Shown piece after piece: positions 6,787 to 13,039 of a stretch of DNA of 13,383 nt (positions are counted from its first letter, which is position 1; each line of letters begins with the position of its first letter). Below the pieces are notes generated by a model. That model was not told the DNA's origin. It saw only the letters and a program-made list of their open reading frames with translations, and made no database searches. Position numbers and translations under genes: made by a program. The DNA is from DAOMNN01 sp050486545 (GTDB lineage Bacteria > Pseudomonadota > Gammaproteobacteria > Burkholderiales > Rhodocyclaceae): contig JBJHDM010000075.1 in assembly GCA_050486545.1 (NCBI GenBank), positions 1 to 13,383 of the forward strand. The letters run 5' to 3'.

Positions 6787-7533
6787 ATGGCGGTCGAAGC
6801 CGATGCGCTGGTGTTGCTGGCGCTGATCGCGTTCCTCGGTGCGTTCGTCTATGGGCTTACCGGTTTCGGCTCCGGCCTGGTGACGATCCCGCTGGCTTCG
6901 CATTTTCATGAGCTGCCATTCGTGCTCGCGGTCTTTGCGCTGCTCGATTGCGTCAATGCCGCCCGTCTTTCGCTGGCCCGGCCGCAGGCGATCGTCCGTG
7001 ACGAAGTGCGTCGGCTGGTACCGACCTGCATCGCGGGCGTCGTGCTCGGTGTCGCACTGCTCGTGCTGCTTCCGCCCAGGATGCTCATGATCGCGCTTGG
7101 CGCCTTCGTGCTGGCGTTTGCACTCCACGGGCTGCTGCGCGCCGGTGCGGTGCCGATGGTTTCCGGGCGTTGGGCCTATGTTGCGGGACTCTCGGGTGGC
7201 GTCTCTTCGGCGATGTTCGGGGCCGGGGGGCCGCCGTATGCGATCTACCTGAGCATGCGCCCCCATGCCGTCGAGTCGATGCGCGCGACGCTGGCGGTGA
7301 CCAGCCTCGTGAGCATCACCGCGCGTATCGTGGCGTTCGGCGTGGCCGGACTGTTGTCTTCGTGGGTGGTCTGGATCGCTGCGCTCGCCGTGGTGCCGGC
7401 CTCTCTTGCGGCGCTGTGGTGCGCGGATCGTGTGCACGCGACGCTGTCGCGCGAGGCCGTGCTTACGGCCGTCCGGCTGCTGCTGTGCCTGACGGGCGCC
7501 TCGCTCCTGATTCGCGCGTTCGGAGCGGGATGA
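6787..7533 (+). CDS. TauE/SafE-family membrane transporter (DUF81)
   Basis: 248 aa, about eight hydrophobic segments. The two repeated family motifs are present: YGLTGFGSGLVTIPL at 22-36, and GLSGGVSSAMFGAGGPPYAIYL at 134-155 with the conserved GxGGP. The family exports sulfite, sulfoacetate or other organosulfur anions in characterised cases; the substrate here is not shown. The ATG comes immediately after the TGA of the amidotransferase-like gene with no clear ribosome site of its own, pointing to translational coupling. Its place behind the thiamine-binding and amidotransferase-like genes suggests a shared small-molecule role, but this is inference. Confidence 0.87.
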   Translation: MAVEADALVLLALIAFLGAFVYGLTGFGSGLVTIPLASHFHELPFVLAVFALLDCVNAARLSLARPQAIVRDEVRRLVPTCIAGVVLGVALLVLLPPRMLMIALGAFVLAFALHGLLRAGAVPMVSGRWAYVAGLSGGVSSAMFGAGGPPYAIYLSMRPHAVESMRATLAVTSLVSITARIVAFGVAGLLSSWVVWIAALAVVPASLAALWCADRVHATLSREAVLTAVRLLLCLTGASLLIRAFGAG

Positions 7534-7556
7534 GCGCGGCCCGATGCGCCCTGACC

Positions 7557-7562
7557 TACAAT
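7557..7562 (+). promoter_or_regulatory. Candidate -10 box (TACAAT) for the peroxiredoxin-like gene
   Basis: TACAAT fits the -10 consensus at five of six positions and lies 30 nt before the ATG, giving a leader of about 24 nt. No clear -35 is visible. Similar close -10 boxes precede several genes in this window. Confidence 0.4.
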
Positions 7563-7592
7563 ACGAGCGGTGTCGAATCAATCGGAAACCCC

Positions 7593-8165
7593 ATGAGCAC
7601 GAATTTCTCGCTACTCCCGGACGATCTTCCCGTCCCGGTCGATGACGGGGCAGCGGCGCATCTGGAAGGATCGCTCCTGCCCGATGTCGCGCTGCTTGCA
7701 ACCGATGGTACGAACGTCCCGCTGGCCGGGCTGGAGGGTCGCTGGGTGCTCTACCTCTACCCGATGACCGGGCGGCCGGGGGTTCCGTCCCCGGATGGCT
7801 GGAACGAGATCCCGGGCGCACGCGGATGCACCCCCCAGTCCTGCGGTTTCAGGGATCACCATGCCGAACTGCAGGCGCTCGGTGCCGGCGTGTTCGGCCT
7901 CAGCGCACAGTCGACGGAGGATCAGCGCGAGGCGCGCGACCGGCTGAATCTCCCGTTCCAGTTGCTCAGCGACGATACGTTGCGGCTGAAGGCGCTGCTG
8001 CGCCTGCCGACCTTCACCGTGCCCGGCAAGGAGCTCTACAAGCGCATGGCCATGGTCATCGATGGCGGACGGATCACGAAGGTGTTCTACCCGGTGTTTC
8101 CCCCCGATCGCAATGCCGACGACGTGCTGGACTGGCTGCGCGCGCACCCGTCGCCGCGTGGGTGA
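7593..8165 (+). CDS. Peroxiredoxin-like / redoxin family protein
   Basis: 190 aa with a thioredoxin-fold AhpC-TSA/redoxin layout. The segment WVLYLYPMTGRPGVPSPDGW followed by GARGC79TPQSC84GFRDHHAEL resembles the Bcp/PrxQ active site, with probable peroxidatic C79 and a second cysteine five residues on, as in Bcp-type 1-Cys or atypical 2-Cys enzymes. An insertion of about 15 residues (GRPGVPSPDGWNEIPG) before the active cysteine marks a subfamily seen in proteobacteria and actinobacteria. It would reduce peroxides in the cytoplasm with electrons from thioredoxin; a thioredoxin gene lies two genes on. The ribosome site is weak (GGAAA). The next gene starts 10 bp after the stop. Confidence 0.83.
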   Translation: MSTNFSLLPDDLPVPVDDGAAAHLEGSLLPDVALLATDGTNVPLAGLEGRWVLYLYPMTGRPGVPSPDGWNEIPGARGCTPQSCGFRDHHAELQALGAGVFGLSAQSTEDQREARDRLNLPFQLLSDDTLRLKALLRLPTFTVPGKELYKRMAMVIDGGRITKVFYPVFPPDRNADDVLDWLRAHPSPRG

Positions 8166-8175
8166 TCCCGCACGC

Positions 8176-8844
8176 ATGCGTGTTCGGTCCATGGTCGACC
8201 CGGGGGTATGTGCCCGCCTGATTGGCCTGCTCGGGTTGCTCCTGGTCCTTGCGGGTTGCGGCACCGAGCGGCCGCCGCAATTTTCCAGCCTGCCCGACGA
8301 GGCGGCCATGCTGGTCGTCGGCGACAGCCTGGTGGCGGGTACGGGGGCTGCGCGCGGGCAGTCGTGGCCGGACGAGCTGGAGCGGCGAACCGGCTGGTCG
8401 GTGATCAATGCCGGCGTTCCCGGTGCCACCACCGCCGATGCGCAGGGCAGGTTGCCGGAACTGCTCGATCGGTACCGGCCCGATGCGGTGATCATCGCGA
8501 TCGGCGGCAACGACTTTCTGCGCAACGTACCGCCGGACACCACGGAAGCAAACCTTGCCGCCCTCGCACGCGAGAGCCGTGCCGTGACCGGCCACGTGGC
8601 CATCGTGGCGATTCCGGCAATGTCGGTGGGCGGCGCCCTCGTCGGCCGGCTCTCGGATCACGAGATGTTTGCGCGCGTCGCACGGGAGCAGGGGCTTGCG
8701 CTCGTTCCGTCCGCCGTGTCGGAGACGCTGTCGCGTGCGGAACTGCGTGCCGACCGGATCCATGCCAATGCGGACGGCTACGTCTTCATCGCGCAGCGTG
8801 TCGCCGATGCGCTGGCCGATCATGGCTGGCTGCCGAGCCGGTAG
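8176..8844 (+). CDS. SGNH/GDSL hydrolase lipoprotein (TesA/arylesterase-like)
   Basis: 222 aa. A lipoprotein signal peptide ends in the lipobox L-A-G-C28, so the mature protein should be lipid-anchored. The SGNH blocks are all present: G-D-S51 (VVGDSLVAGTG), NAG at 78-80, G-G-N112-D, and D193-x-x-H196 (DRIHANADGY). Together these give the Ser-Asp-His triad and oxyanion residues of TesA-type esterases and lysophospholipases. ATG 8176 is chosen since GGGTGAT lies about 9 nt upstream; a second in-frame ATG at 8191 lacks any ribosome site but would also give a lipoprotein. It is in tandem with the peroxiredoxin-like gene, 10 bp away, probably one transcript. Possible substrates are lipids or acyl esters in the envelope. 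Confidence 0.88.
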   Translation: MRVRSMVDPGVCARLIGLLGLLLVLAGCGTERPPQFSSLPDEAAMLVVGDSLVAGTGAARGQSWPDELERRTGWSVINAGVPGATTADAQGRLPELLDRYRPDAVIIAIGGNDFLRNVPPDTTEANLAALARESRAVTGHVAIVAIPAMSVGGALVGRLSDHEMFARVAREQGLALVPSAVSETLSRAELRADRIHANADGYVFIAQRVADALADHGWLPSR

Positions 8845-8848
8845 CGGG

Positions 8849-8877
8849 CTGACGCAGTGGGGACGGTCCTGTAGCAT
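8849..8877 (+). promoter_or_regulatory. Putative thioredoxin-gene promoter
   Basis: CTGACG (8849-8854) and TAGCAT (8872-8877) are separated by 17 bp, each matching consensus at four of six positions. The predicted start near 8884 gives a leader of about 22 nt ahead of the ATG at 8906. Confidence 0.4.
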
Positions 8878-8905
8878 GGGACGTTTCCAACCCACTGGAG
8901 CCGCC

Positions 8906-9283
8906 ATGCCCTCCATCGAAATCACCACCGAGAACTTCGAGCAGGTGCTTGCCGACAACCCGATCGTCTTTCTCGACTTCTGGGCGACCTGGTGCGGGCC
9001 GTGCAAGAGTTTCGGACCGGTATTCGAAGCGGCCGCCGACGCCAATCCCGACATCGTGTTCGGCAAGATCGATACCGATGCCCAACAGGAACTGGCAGCC
9101 GGATTCGGGATCCGCTCGGTCCCCACGCTGGCGGTGATCCGCGAACGCATCATGGTGTTCCGCGAGTCGGGGGCGCTGCCGGCCAGCGCCCTGGAGCAGA
9201 TCGTTGCGGGCGTGCGTAATCTGGACATGGACCAGGTGCGTGCCGACGTGCAGGCCCAGGCCGAGGGCAAGGCGCCCGAGTAA
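8906..9283 (+). CDS. Thioredoxin-family protein
   Basis: 125 aa. The active site W-C30-G-P-C33-K follows the usual beta strand (IVFLDFWAT), and the cis-proline is at 73 (RSVPTLAVI). It is a cytoplasmic dithiol-disulfide reductant with no signal peptide. It is about 15-20 residues longer than standard thioredoxin because of a hydrophilic tail (VRADVQAQAEGKAPE). The N-terminus, EITTENFEQVLADNPIVF, matches a thioredoxin-like group common in beta- and gammaproteobacteria. GGAG at 8897-8900 lies 5 nt upstream. It is a possible electron donor for the peroxiredoxin-like protein encoded 740 bp upstream. It converges on the FIST gene, and its stop codon lies in the loop of a hairpin. Confidence 0.93.
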   Translation: MPSIEITTENFEQVLADNPIVFLDFWATWCGPCKSFGPVFEAAADANPDIVFGKIDTDAQQELAAGFGIRSVPTLAVIRERIMVFRESGALPASALEQIVAGVRNLDMDQVRADVQAQAEGKAPE

Positions 9284-9290
9284 GCTCGGG
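9275..9290. terminator. Bidirectional hairpin between the thioredoxin and FIST genes
   Basis: CCCGAG (9275-9280) pairs with CTCGGG (9285-9290) around TAAG, which holds the thioredoxin stop codon. The stem can extend by GGC/GCC with a bulged G. It sits in the 14-bp gap between convergent genes, so it could end both transcripts. No T-run is seen. Confidence 0.45.
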
Positions 9291-9297
9291 GCCGAAT

Positions 9298-10470
9298 TCA
9301 GGCGGGCGTCGTGAACACCGTCAGGACTCCGGTATAGCCGTAGAGCCGGTCGCGGGCGATCTCCCCGCCGGCGAAAAAACCGACCAGCGGGATTTCGCCC
9401 AGCACCCCGCGGATCGCCCGGGCCTCGGCGTGCGGCGTGCCGAAATGGGGGCCGCCGCGACCGTTGCAACTCACGTACACGGCCCCGGCCGCGCGCTGGC
9501 GATGCTGTTGCAAGGTCTCGCGAATTTCGGTGGCGACGCGCACCAGGTCGGCCATCGCGGCTTCGGGGTTGCGCTCGCAGAAAGCCAGGTGCATTCCGGT
9601 CTCGACCGCGTCGCCGATCGCGAGGACGCGATGATGCGGATCCAGTCCGACGATGTGGCGAACGAGCGTGTCCGGGCCGAAACGGCCCGGGGCGGAGGTC
9701 TGGTCTTCGGCGCCCGAACGGAGCCCGACCAGGGTCGAGGACAGGGCGCGCGCGACCTCTTCGATCTCGGTTTGGGGGTCGAGCGCCAGATCCTCGAGCG
9801 CGCAGCTTAGCGCGGGCTGGTGGTCGAGCGCGACGACCAGATTGTTCTCGGCACGGGTGACCGTGCGCTGCGGGCCGATCGGCTGGCAGCCTTGCGTGAC
9901 GCGCGAGACGATTTCCACTTGCTCGGCGAAGGCGACGCCCGACAGTCCGCCGGTCAGGACGTCTCCTGCGATCTGCACGGTGTGGTTGCGTGCCGAGGAC
10001 AGTCCGCCGAACAGGTAGCCGGTGGCGGTGCGCTCGGACAGTTCCCGAATCAGTTCCTGCAGGTCCGGCGTGTTGCCTTCGGCATGGACGAGAGCCGTAT
10101 GTGCCAGATACGTCGAGCCGTCCCGCGGCAAGGGCTGGCGTCCGGAAAAGAGCCGGAACGAGGCCGGTGGAAAGGACCCGAGCATCAGGGCCAGCGCGGG
10201 TTCGTCGAAGTACTCCGTATCGTCGCCGAGCACGCCGATCCCGACGGTCCCGACCCAGTGCACGTCGGGCATCCGCTCGTGCAGAAGCCCGACGATCTCG
10301 TCGGCGACCGGCGCGAGATAATCGGTCAGATAACACCAGCCGAGCGACGTCTTGGAAGGGTCGATCCTGCGGCCCGCAAGCGCCGTCTCGATCTGCCCCA
10401 GGCATCGCTCGACGGCCACCCGCCATTCCTCGGCGGGTGCATGCGCGGAGATGAACGCCGTTTCGGTCAT
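9298..10470 (-). CDS. FIST-domain (FIST_N + FIST_C) sensory-type protein
   Basis: 390 aa. The N-terminal half (about 30-220) matches FIST_N, with GTVGIGVLGDDTEYFDEPALALML and TGYLFGGLSSAR. The C-terminal half (about 225-385) matches FIST_C, with the hallmark YVSCNGRGGPHFG at 332-344 and PLVGFFAGGEIA at 361-372. FIST domains are thought to bind small ligands and are usually attached to kinases, chemoreceptors or cyclases. Here the protein stands alone, with no output domain and no membrane segment, so it is probably a cytoplasmic ligand-binding protein. It lies downstream of the PLDc_N gene on the same strand (73-bp gap), possibly as an operon. The ribosome site is weak (AAGGCGG upstream of the ATG). 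Confidence 0.88.
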   Translation of the reverse strand: MTETAFISAHAPAEEWRVAVERCLGQIETALAGRRIDPSKTSLGWCYLTDYLAPVADEIVGLLHERMPDVHWVGTVGIGVLGDDTEYFDEPALALMLGSFPPASFRLFSGRQPLPRDGSTYLAHTALVHAEGNTPDLQELIRELSERTATGYLFGGLSSARNHTVQIAGDVLTGGLSGVAFAEQVEIVSRVTQGCQPIGPQRTVTRAENNLVVALDHQPALSCALEDLALDPQTEIEEVARALSSTLVGLRSGAEDQTSAPGRFGPDTLVRHIVGLDPHHRVLAIGDAVETGMHLAFCERNPEAAMADLVRVATEIRETLQQHRQRAAGAVYVSCNGRGGPHFGTPHAEARAIRGVLGEIPLVGFFAGGEIARDRLYGYTGVLTVFTTPA

Positions 10471-10529
10471 GGTTGCGATCCGCCTTGCACGGGAGACGTG
10501 GGGTTCGACAACGCGAGAACGTTTACGTT

Positions 10530-10546
10530 TGACGACATCGTCGTCA
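10530..10546. repeat. Stem-loop overlapping the PLDc_N stop codon
   Basis: TGACGAC and GTCGTCA form a 7-bp stem with a 3-nt loop that includes the stop of the small membrane-protein gene. No T-run follows on either strand. It may process or attenuate the message between this gene and FIST. Confidence 0.35.
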
Positions 10547-10723
10547 GCCCTTCGGTCCGAGGAACAGCCACAGGATCAGCCCGAGCACGGGCATGAACAA
10601 CAGGATCAGGATCCACAGCAGTTTCGGGACCGGCCCGGCTGGACTCTTCGCAACCTTGACGATCACCCAGATCACGATGATCAGCCAGATCAGGCCCAGC
10701 AGGCCGCTCACTTCGATACCCAT
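10544..10723 (-). CDS. Small PLDc_N-domain membrane protein
   Basis: 59 aa. Two hydrophobic segments (about 7-24 and 34-56) flank the short polar stretch KVAKSPAGPVPKLLW, and the protein ends LWLFLGPKG. This is the typical pattern of the phospholipase D N-terminal (PLDc_N) domain as a free small inner-membrane protein; no phospholipase domain is present. The start at 10723 is chosen over one farther upstream because GGGGAG lies 5 nt before the ATG and the domain begins at once. Function unknown. It is upstream of the FIST gene on the same strand and diverges from the nucleoside-recognition gene. Confidence 0.85.
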   Translation of the reverse strand: MGIEVSGLLGLIWLIIVIWVIVKVAKSPAGPVPKLLWILILLFMPVLGLILWLFLGPKG

Positions 10724-10796
10724 CGCTGCTCCCCTTTTTGGTCGGTCCGGACTCTTCGCAGCATAGCCTGCAATCGGCGCAGACGCCCGTTCGCCG

Positions 10797-10802
10797 TACA
10801 AT
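10797..10802 (+). promoter_or_regulatory. Candidate -10 box (TACAAT) for the gate-domain gene
   Basis: TACAAT lies 33 nt before the ATG at 10836, in the divergent spacer. It is a good -10 match with no obvious -35. It is the same hexamer as before the peroxiredoxin-like gene. Confidence 0.4.
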
Positions 10803-10835
10803 GGCCGAAGGGATCCCCATTGCGGTAACGCTTCG

Positions 10836-11804
10836 ATGAAACTCCATCAGTCGCCTCTGGCCGGTACCAGGATCGGACGGTTCGGCCTCGAGGTCGCTTC
10901 CGTCTATCTGACCTTGCTCAAGGTCATGGTGCCCGCGCTGATCGTCGTGAAACTGCTCGACATGGCAGGCGGTACGGATGTGCTTGCGCGGCTGTTGTCA
11001 CCGGCGATGCACCTGGTCGGCCTGCCCGACGGGCTTGGCATCGTCTGGGCCGCGGCGATGCTGACCAACATCTATACGGCGATGGTCGTGTTCGTGGGCT
11101 ATGCCGCACACGAGCCGCTGACGGTGGCGCAGGTCACGGTGCTCGGGACGATGATCCTGGTGGCGCATTCGCTGCCCGTGGAGGGGGCGGTGGCCAGGGC
11201 CGTGGGTGTGAGCTGGCGTGCCACCCTGCTGATCCGGATCGGCGGCGCGCTGGCGCTCGGCGCCTTGCTCGACCTCGTCTATTCGGCGGGCGGATGGCTG
11301 CAGGGGCCGAGCCGGCTGCTGTGGGAGCCCGAAGCCGTCGACCCCGGACTGCTGCCCTGGGCGCTCGACCAGTTGCGCATGCTCGGGTGGATCTTCGTCG
11401 TCATCGCCGCGCTCATGGCCTTGCTGCGCCTGCTGCGCGTCCTCGGCATCGAGCGTCTGATGCATGCGCTGCTCGCCCCCGTCCTCGCCCTGATCGGCAT
11501 CCGCAAGGAAGCGGGCAACATCACGATCATCGGCGCCACACTGGGCCTGAGCTTCGGTGCGGGGCTGCTGATCCGCGAAGCCCGGACGGGGGCGCTGAGC
11601 CGCCGTGACCTCTTCCTGGCGATGGCCTTTCTGGGCCTGTGCCACAGCGTGATCGAGGATACCTTGCTGATCGTGCTCCTTGGGGCGGACCTGTCGGGGA
11701 TCCTGTGGGCGCGGCTCGCCTTCGCACTGGCGGCGATCGCCGTGCTGGCCCGGATCCCGGCTCTGAACCGGCGGCTCGCCGAGACGCCGACGCCCGGGCC
11801 CTGA
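10836..11804 (+). CDS. Nucleoside-recognition (gate-domain) integral membrane protein
   Basis: 322 aa, multi-spanning. Two related halves can be seen: residues about 25-150, including TNIYTAMVVFVGY and MILVAHSLPVEGAVARAVG, and residues about 190-310, including IGIRKEAGNITIIGATLGLSFGAGLLIREA and AFLGLCHSVIEDTLLIVLLG. The paired HSLPVE/HSVIED motifs and the overall pattern match the nucleoside-recognition/gate family, which also includes spore maturation proteins SpmA and SpmB; in non-sporulating proteobacteria its transport role is unproven. No clear ribosome site precedes the ATG, but no better start exists nearby. It is monocistronic by appearance, followed after 78 bp by the thioesterase gene, which has its own -10 box. 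Confidence 0.8.
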   Translation: MKLHQSPLAGTRIGRFGLEVASVYLTLLKVMVPALIVVKLLDMAGGTDVLARLLSPAMHLVGLPDGLGIVWAAAMLTNIYTAMVVFVGYAAHEPLTVAQVTVLGTMILVAHSLPVEGAVARAVGVSWRATLLIRIGGALALGALLDLVYSAGGWLQGPSRLLWEPEAVDPGLLPWALDQLRMLGWIFVVIAALMALLRLLRVLGIERLMHALLAPVLALIGIRKEAGNITIIGATLGLSFGAGLLIREARTGALSRRDLFLAMAFLGLCHSVIEDTLLIVLLGADLSGILWARLAFALAAIAVLARIPALNRRLAETPTPGP

Positions 11805-11845
11805 CGGTCCCGTCGTCGTGCCGCGCGACGCAGGCGGCCCGCACG

Positions 11846-11851
11846 TATACT
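11846..11851 (+). promoter_or_regulatory. Candidate -10 box (TATACT) for the thioesterase gene
   Basis: TATACT matches consensus at five of six positions and lies 31 nt before the ATG at 11883. No clear -35 box is seen. Confidence 0.4.
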
Positions 11852-11882
11852 GTCATGCCGTCGCATCTTCAATGGAACCTCC

Positions 11883-12329
11883 ATGTCGTCTGACCGCAAG
11901 TTCAAGCTTCATTCCACCGCCAGTCTCGAAGCCCTGCAGGCACGCAGCTCGGGTTGCCTGCCCGCGCTCTTCGGCATCGAGATCACTTCGCTCGAACCGG
12001 GCCGGCTGACCAGCCGTCTTGCGATCCGCCCGGAGTTCCTCGCCCCCAACGGCTTTCTGCATGCGGCGACGCTGATCGCGCTGGCCGACACGACGGCGGG
12101 TTTCGGTACGATCGCGCACCTGCCGGAAGGGGCCGAATCCTTTACGACGATCGAACTGAAGAGCAACTTCCTCGGGACGCTTCGCGAAGGGGAGATCGCC
12201 TGCGTTGCGCGCCCGGCGCATGCTGGCCGCAATACGCAGGTGTGGGACGCCGAGGTCACCGACGAGGCCGGTGGCCGTACGCTGGCGATCTTCCGCTGCA
12301 CGCAGATGGTGCTCTGGCCGAAGGCCTGA
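11883..12329 (+). CDS. PaaI-family hotdog-fold thioesterase
   Basis: 148 aa, a single hotdog domain. The central helix motif N56-G-F-L-H60-A-A-T-L-I-A-L-A-D69-T-T-A-G is the PaaI-type active-site region. His/Asn sit at the usual positions, D69 is the probable catalytic acid, and the family's usual H-G-G is read here as H-A-A. The strand TIELKSNFLG at 89-98 and the later REGEIACVARPAHAGRNTQVWDAEV are also family-typical. It hydrolyses an acyl-CoA thioester, substrate unknown. No membrane segments. It converges on the small membrane-protein pair with 24 bp between stops. Confidence 0.88.
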   Translation: MSSDRKFKLHSTASLEALQARSSGCLPALFGIEITSLEPGRLTSRLAIRPEFLAPNGFLHAATLIALADTTAGFGTIAHLPEGAESFTTIELKSNFLGTLREGEIACVARPAHAGRNTQVWDAEVTDEAGGRTLAIFRCTQMVLWPKA

Positions 12330-12353
12330 ACCGGATCACCGGTGGTGCAGGCG

Positions 12354-12545
12354 TCAGCTCAGGAGTTGCCAGGCGCCGGCGATGAGGAACAGCGCCGCCG
12401 CGAGCACGACGGCGCGCAACGACCACTTGAGGTGGCGCCGGCGGCGCGTGTGGGCGGCGGCAAGACAGTCGGACGCCGGCCAGGCGCATTCGACACCGAG
12501 AAAATCCTTGCTGCGGCAGTTCTGGCAACCGTGGTCGATCCGCAT
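12354..12545 (-). CDS. Small cysteine-containing C-tail membrane protein, function unknown
   Basis: 63 aa. The N-terminal half holds four cysteines (C7-x2-C10, C20, C27), which could bind a metal or form disulfides. A basic stretch (HTRRRRHLKW, 32-41) precedes a single membrane helix at about 44-61, so the Cys region is expected to be cytoplasmic by the positive-inside rule. GGGAG lies 7 nt before the ATG, inside the end of the upstream gene. The junction reads TGAGATG, so the two genes are very likely translated together. I recognise no family. The good ribosome site and coupling argue that it is real. Confidence 0.6.
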   Translation of the reverse strand: MRIDHGCQNCRSKDFLGVECAWPASDCLAAAHTRRRRHLKWSLRAVVLAAALFLIAGAWQLLS

Positions 12546-12546
12546 C

Positions 12547-12858
12547 TCAGTGCTCCCGGATGAGACCGTTCGGGGACGAATGGCCGAGTCGATGGATCAG
12601 TGCGAGCTTGTTTTCGTGTGACAGCGCGACAGGCTCGGCGGCGCAGGCCCGGATCGGGGTGGCCGAGAATTCGGGCGGGTTGCGCACGCCGCCGGGCATC
12701 GGCGCGGCCTGTGCCGGCGTGGCCAGCAGCAGCACGATGGCCGCGAACACGATGTTGATCGCGACGGCGGTGGCGACCACGCGTGCGATCAGGCCGAGCA
12801 GGTCGATGGCGAAGTGACGCTCGTCGTGGTCTGGTGCGGTAGCGGTGTCGGTTTGCAT
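12547..12858 (-). CDS. Small membrane or secreted protein, function unknown
   Basis: 103 aa from the ATG at 12858, with GGAGAG 6 nt upstream; a GTG farther upstream at 12876 is less likely. A polar, acidic N-terminus of about 20 residues is followed by a long hydrophobic helix (about 24-47) ending TPAQAAP, which could be a signal anchor or be cut after AQA. The remaining part (PPEFSATPIRACAAEPVALSHENKLALIHRLGHSS) has one cysteine and would lie in the periplasm. I recognise no family. It is the first gene of a two-gene unit and diverges from the PdsR-like regulator, 181 bp away, so shared control is possible. Confidence 0.6.
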   Translation of the reverse strand: MQTDTATAPDHDERHFAIDLLGLIARVVATAVAINIVFAAIVLLLATPAQAAPMPGGVRNPPEFSATPIRACAAEPVALSHENKLALIHRLGHSSPNGLIREH

Positions 12859-12901
12859 GCGGGGCTCTCCTTGCACGATGATCGATGGGAGTATTGAACG
12901 C

Positions 12902-12911
12902 CCCGATCGGG
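12902..12911. repeat. 10-bp palindrome CCCGATCGGG in the divergent spacer
   Basis: A perfect palindrome 44 bp upstream of the small-gene start and about 130 bp upstream of the response-regulator start. Possible operator; GC-rich palindromes of this length also occur by chance. Confidence 0.3.
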
Positions 12912-13004
12912 ACCGCGCACGGCACGAAATCTGGAGAAGTGCGGATCAAATGTGGCAGAAGAATGGCTCCGGGTCCGGTCGCGGCCGCTGCGTGCCCGGG
13001 GTGA

Positions 13005-13010
13005 TATAGT
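13005..13010 (+). promoter_or_regulatory. Candidate -10 box (TATAGT) for the response regulator
   Basis: TATAGT matches consensus at five of six positions. A start near 13017 would leave a leader of about 23 nt. No clear -35 is present, which would fit an activator-dependent promoter. Confidence 0.45.
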
Positions 13011-13013
13011 CGG

Positions 13014-13024
13014 CCGGTGACCGG
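13014..13024. promoter_or_regulatory. Dyad CCGGT-G-ACCGG at the predicted transcription start
   Basis: Perfect 5-bp arms around one base, directly after the TATAGT box. A protein bound here would cover the transcription start. Possible autoregulatory operator; the binding factor is unknown. Confidence 0.35.
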
Positions 13025-13039
13025 GAACCGTTGAACCCT

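Noticed and set aside
5932..7821. Long open frame on the minus strand (629 codons)
   Set aside because: It lies opposite four well-supported plus-strand genes. Its composition is rich in Arg, His, Gln and Pro with no domain or signal, typical of an antisense shadow in GC-rich DNA.
8786..10426. Long minus-strand frame overlapping the thioredoxin and FIST genes
   Set aside because: It overlaps the real FIST frame on the same strand and has arginine-rich low-information sequence; it is a shadow of that gene.
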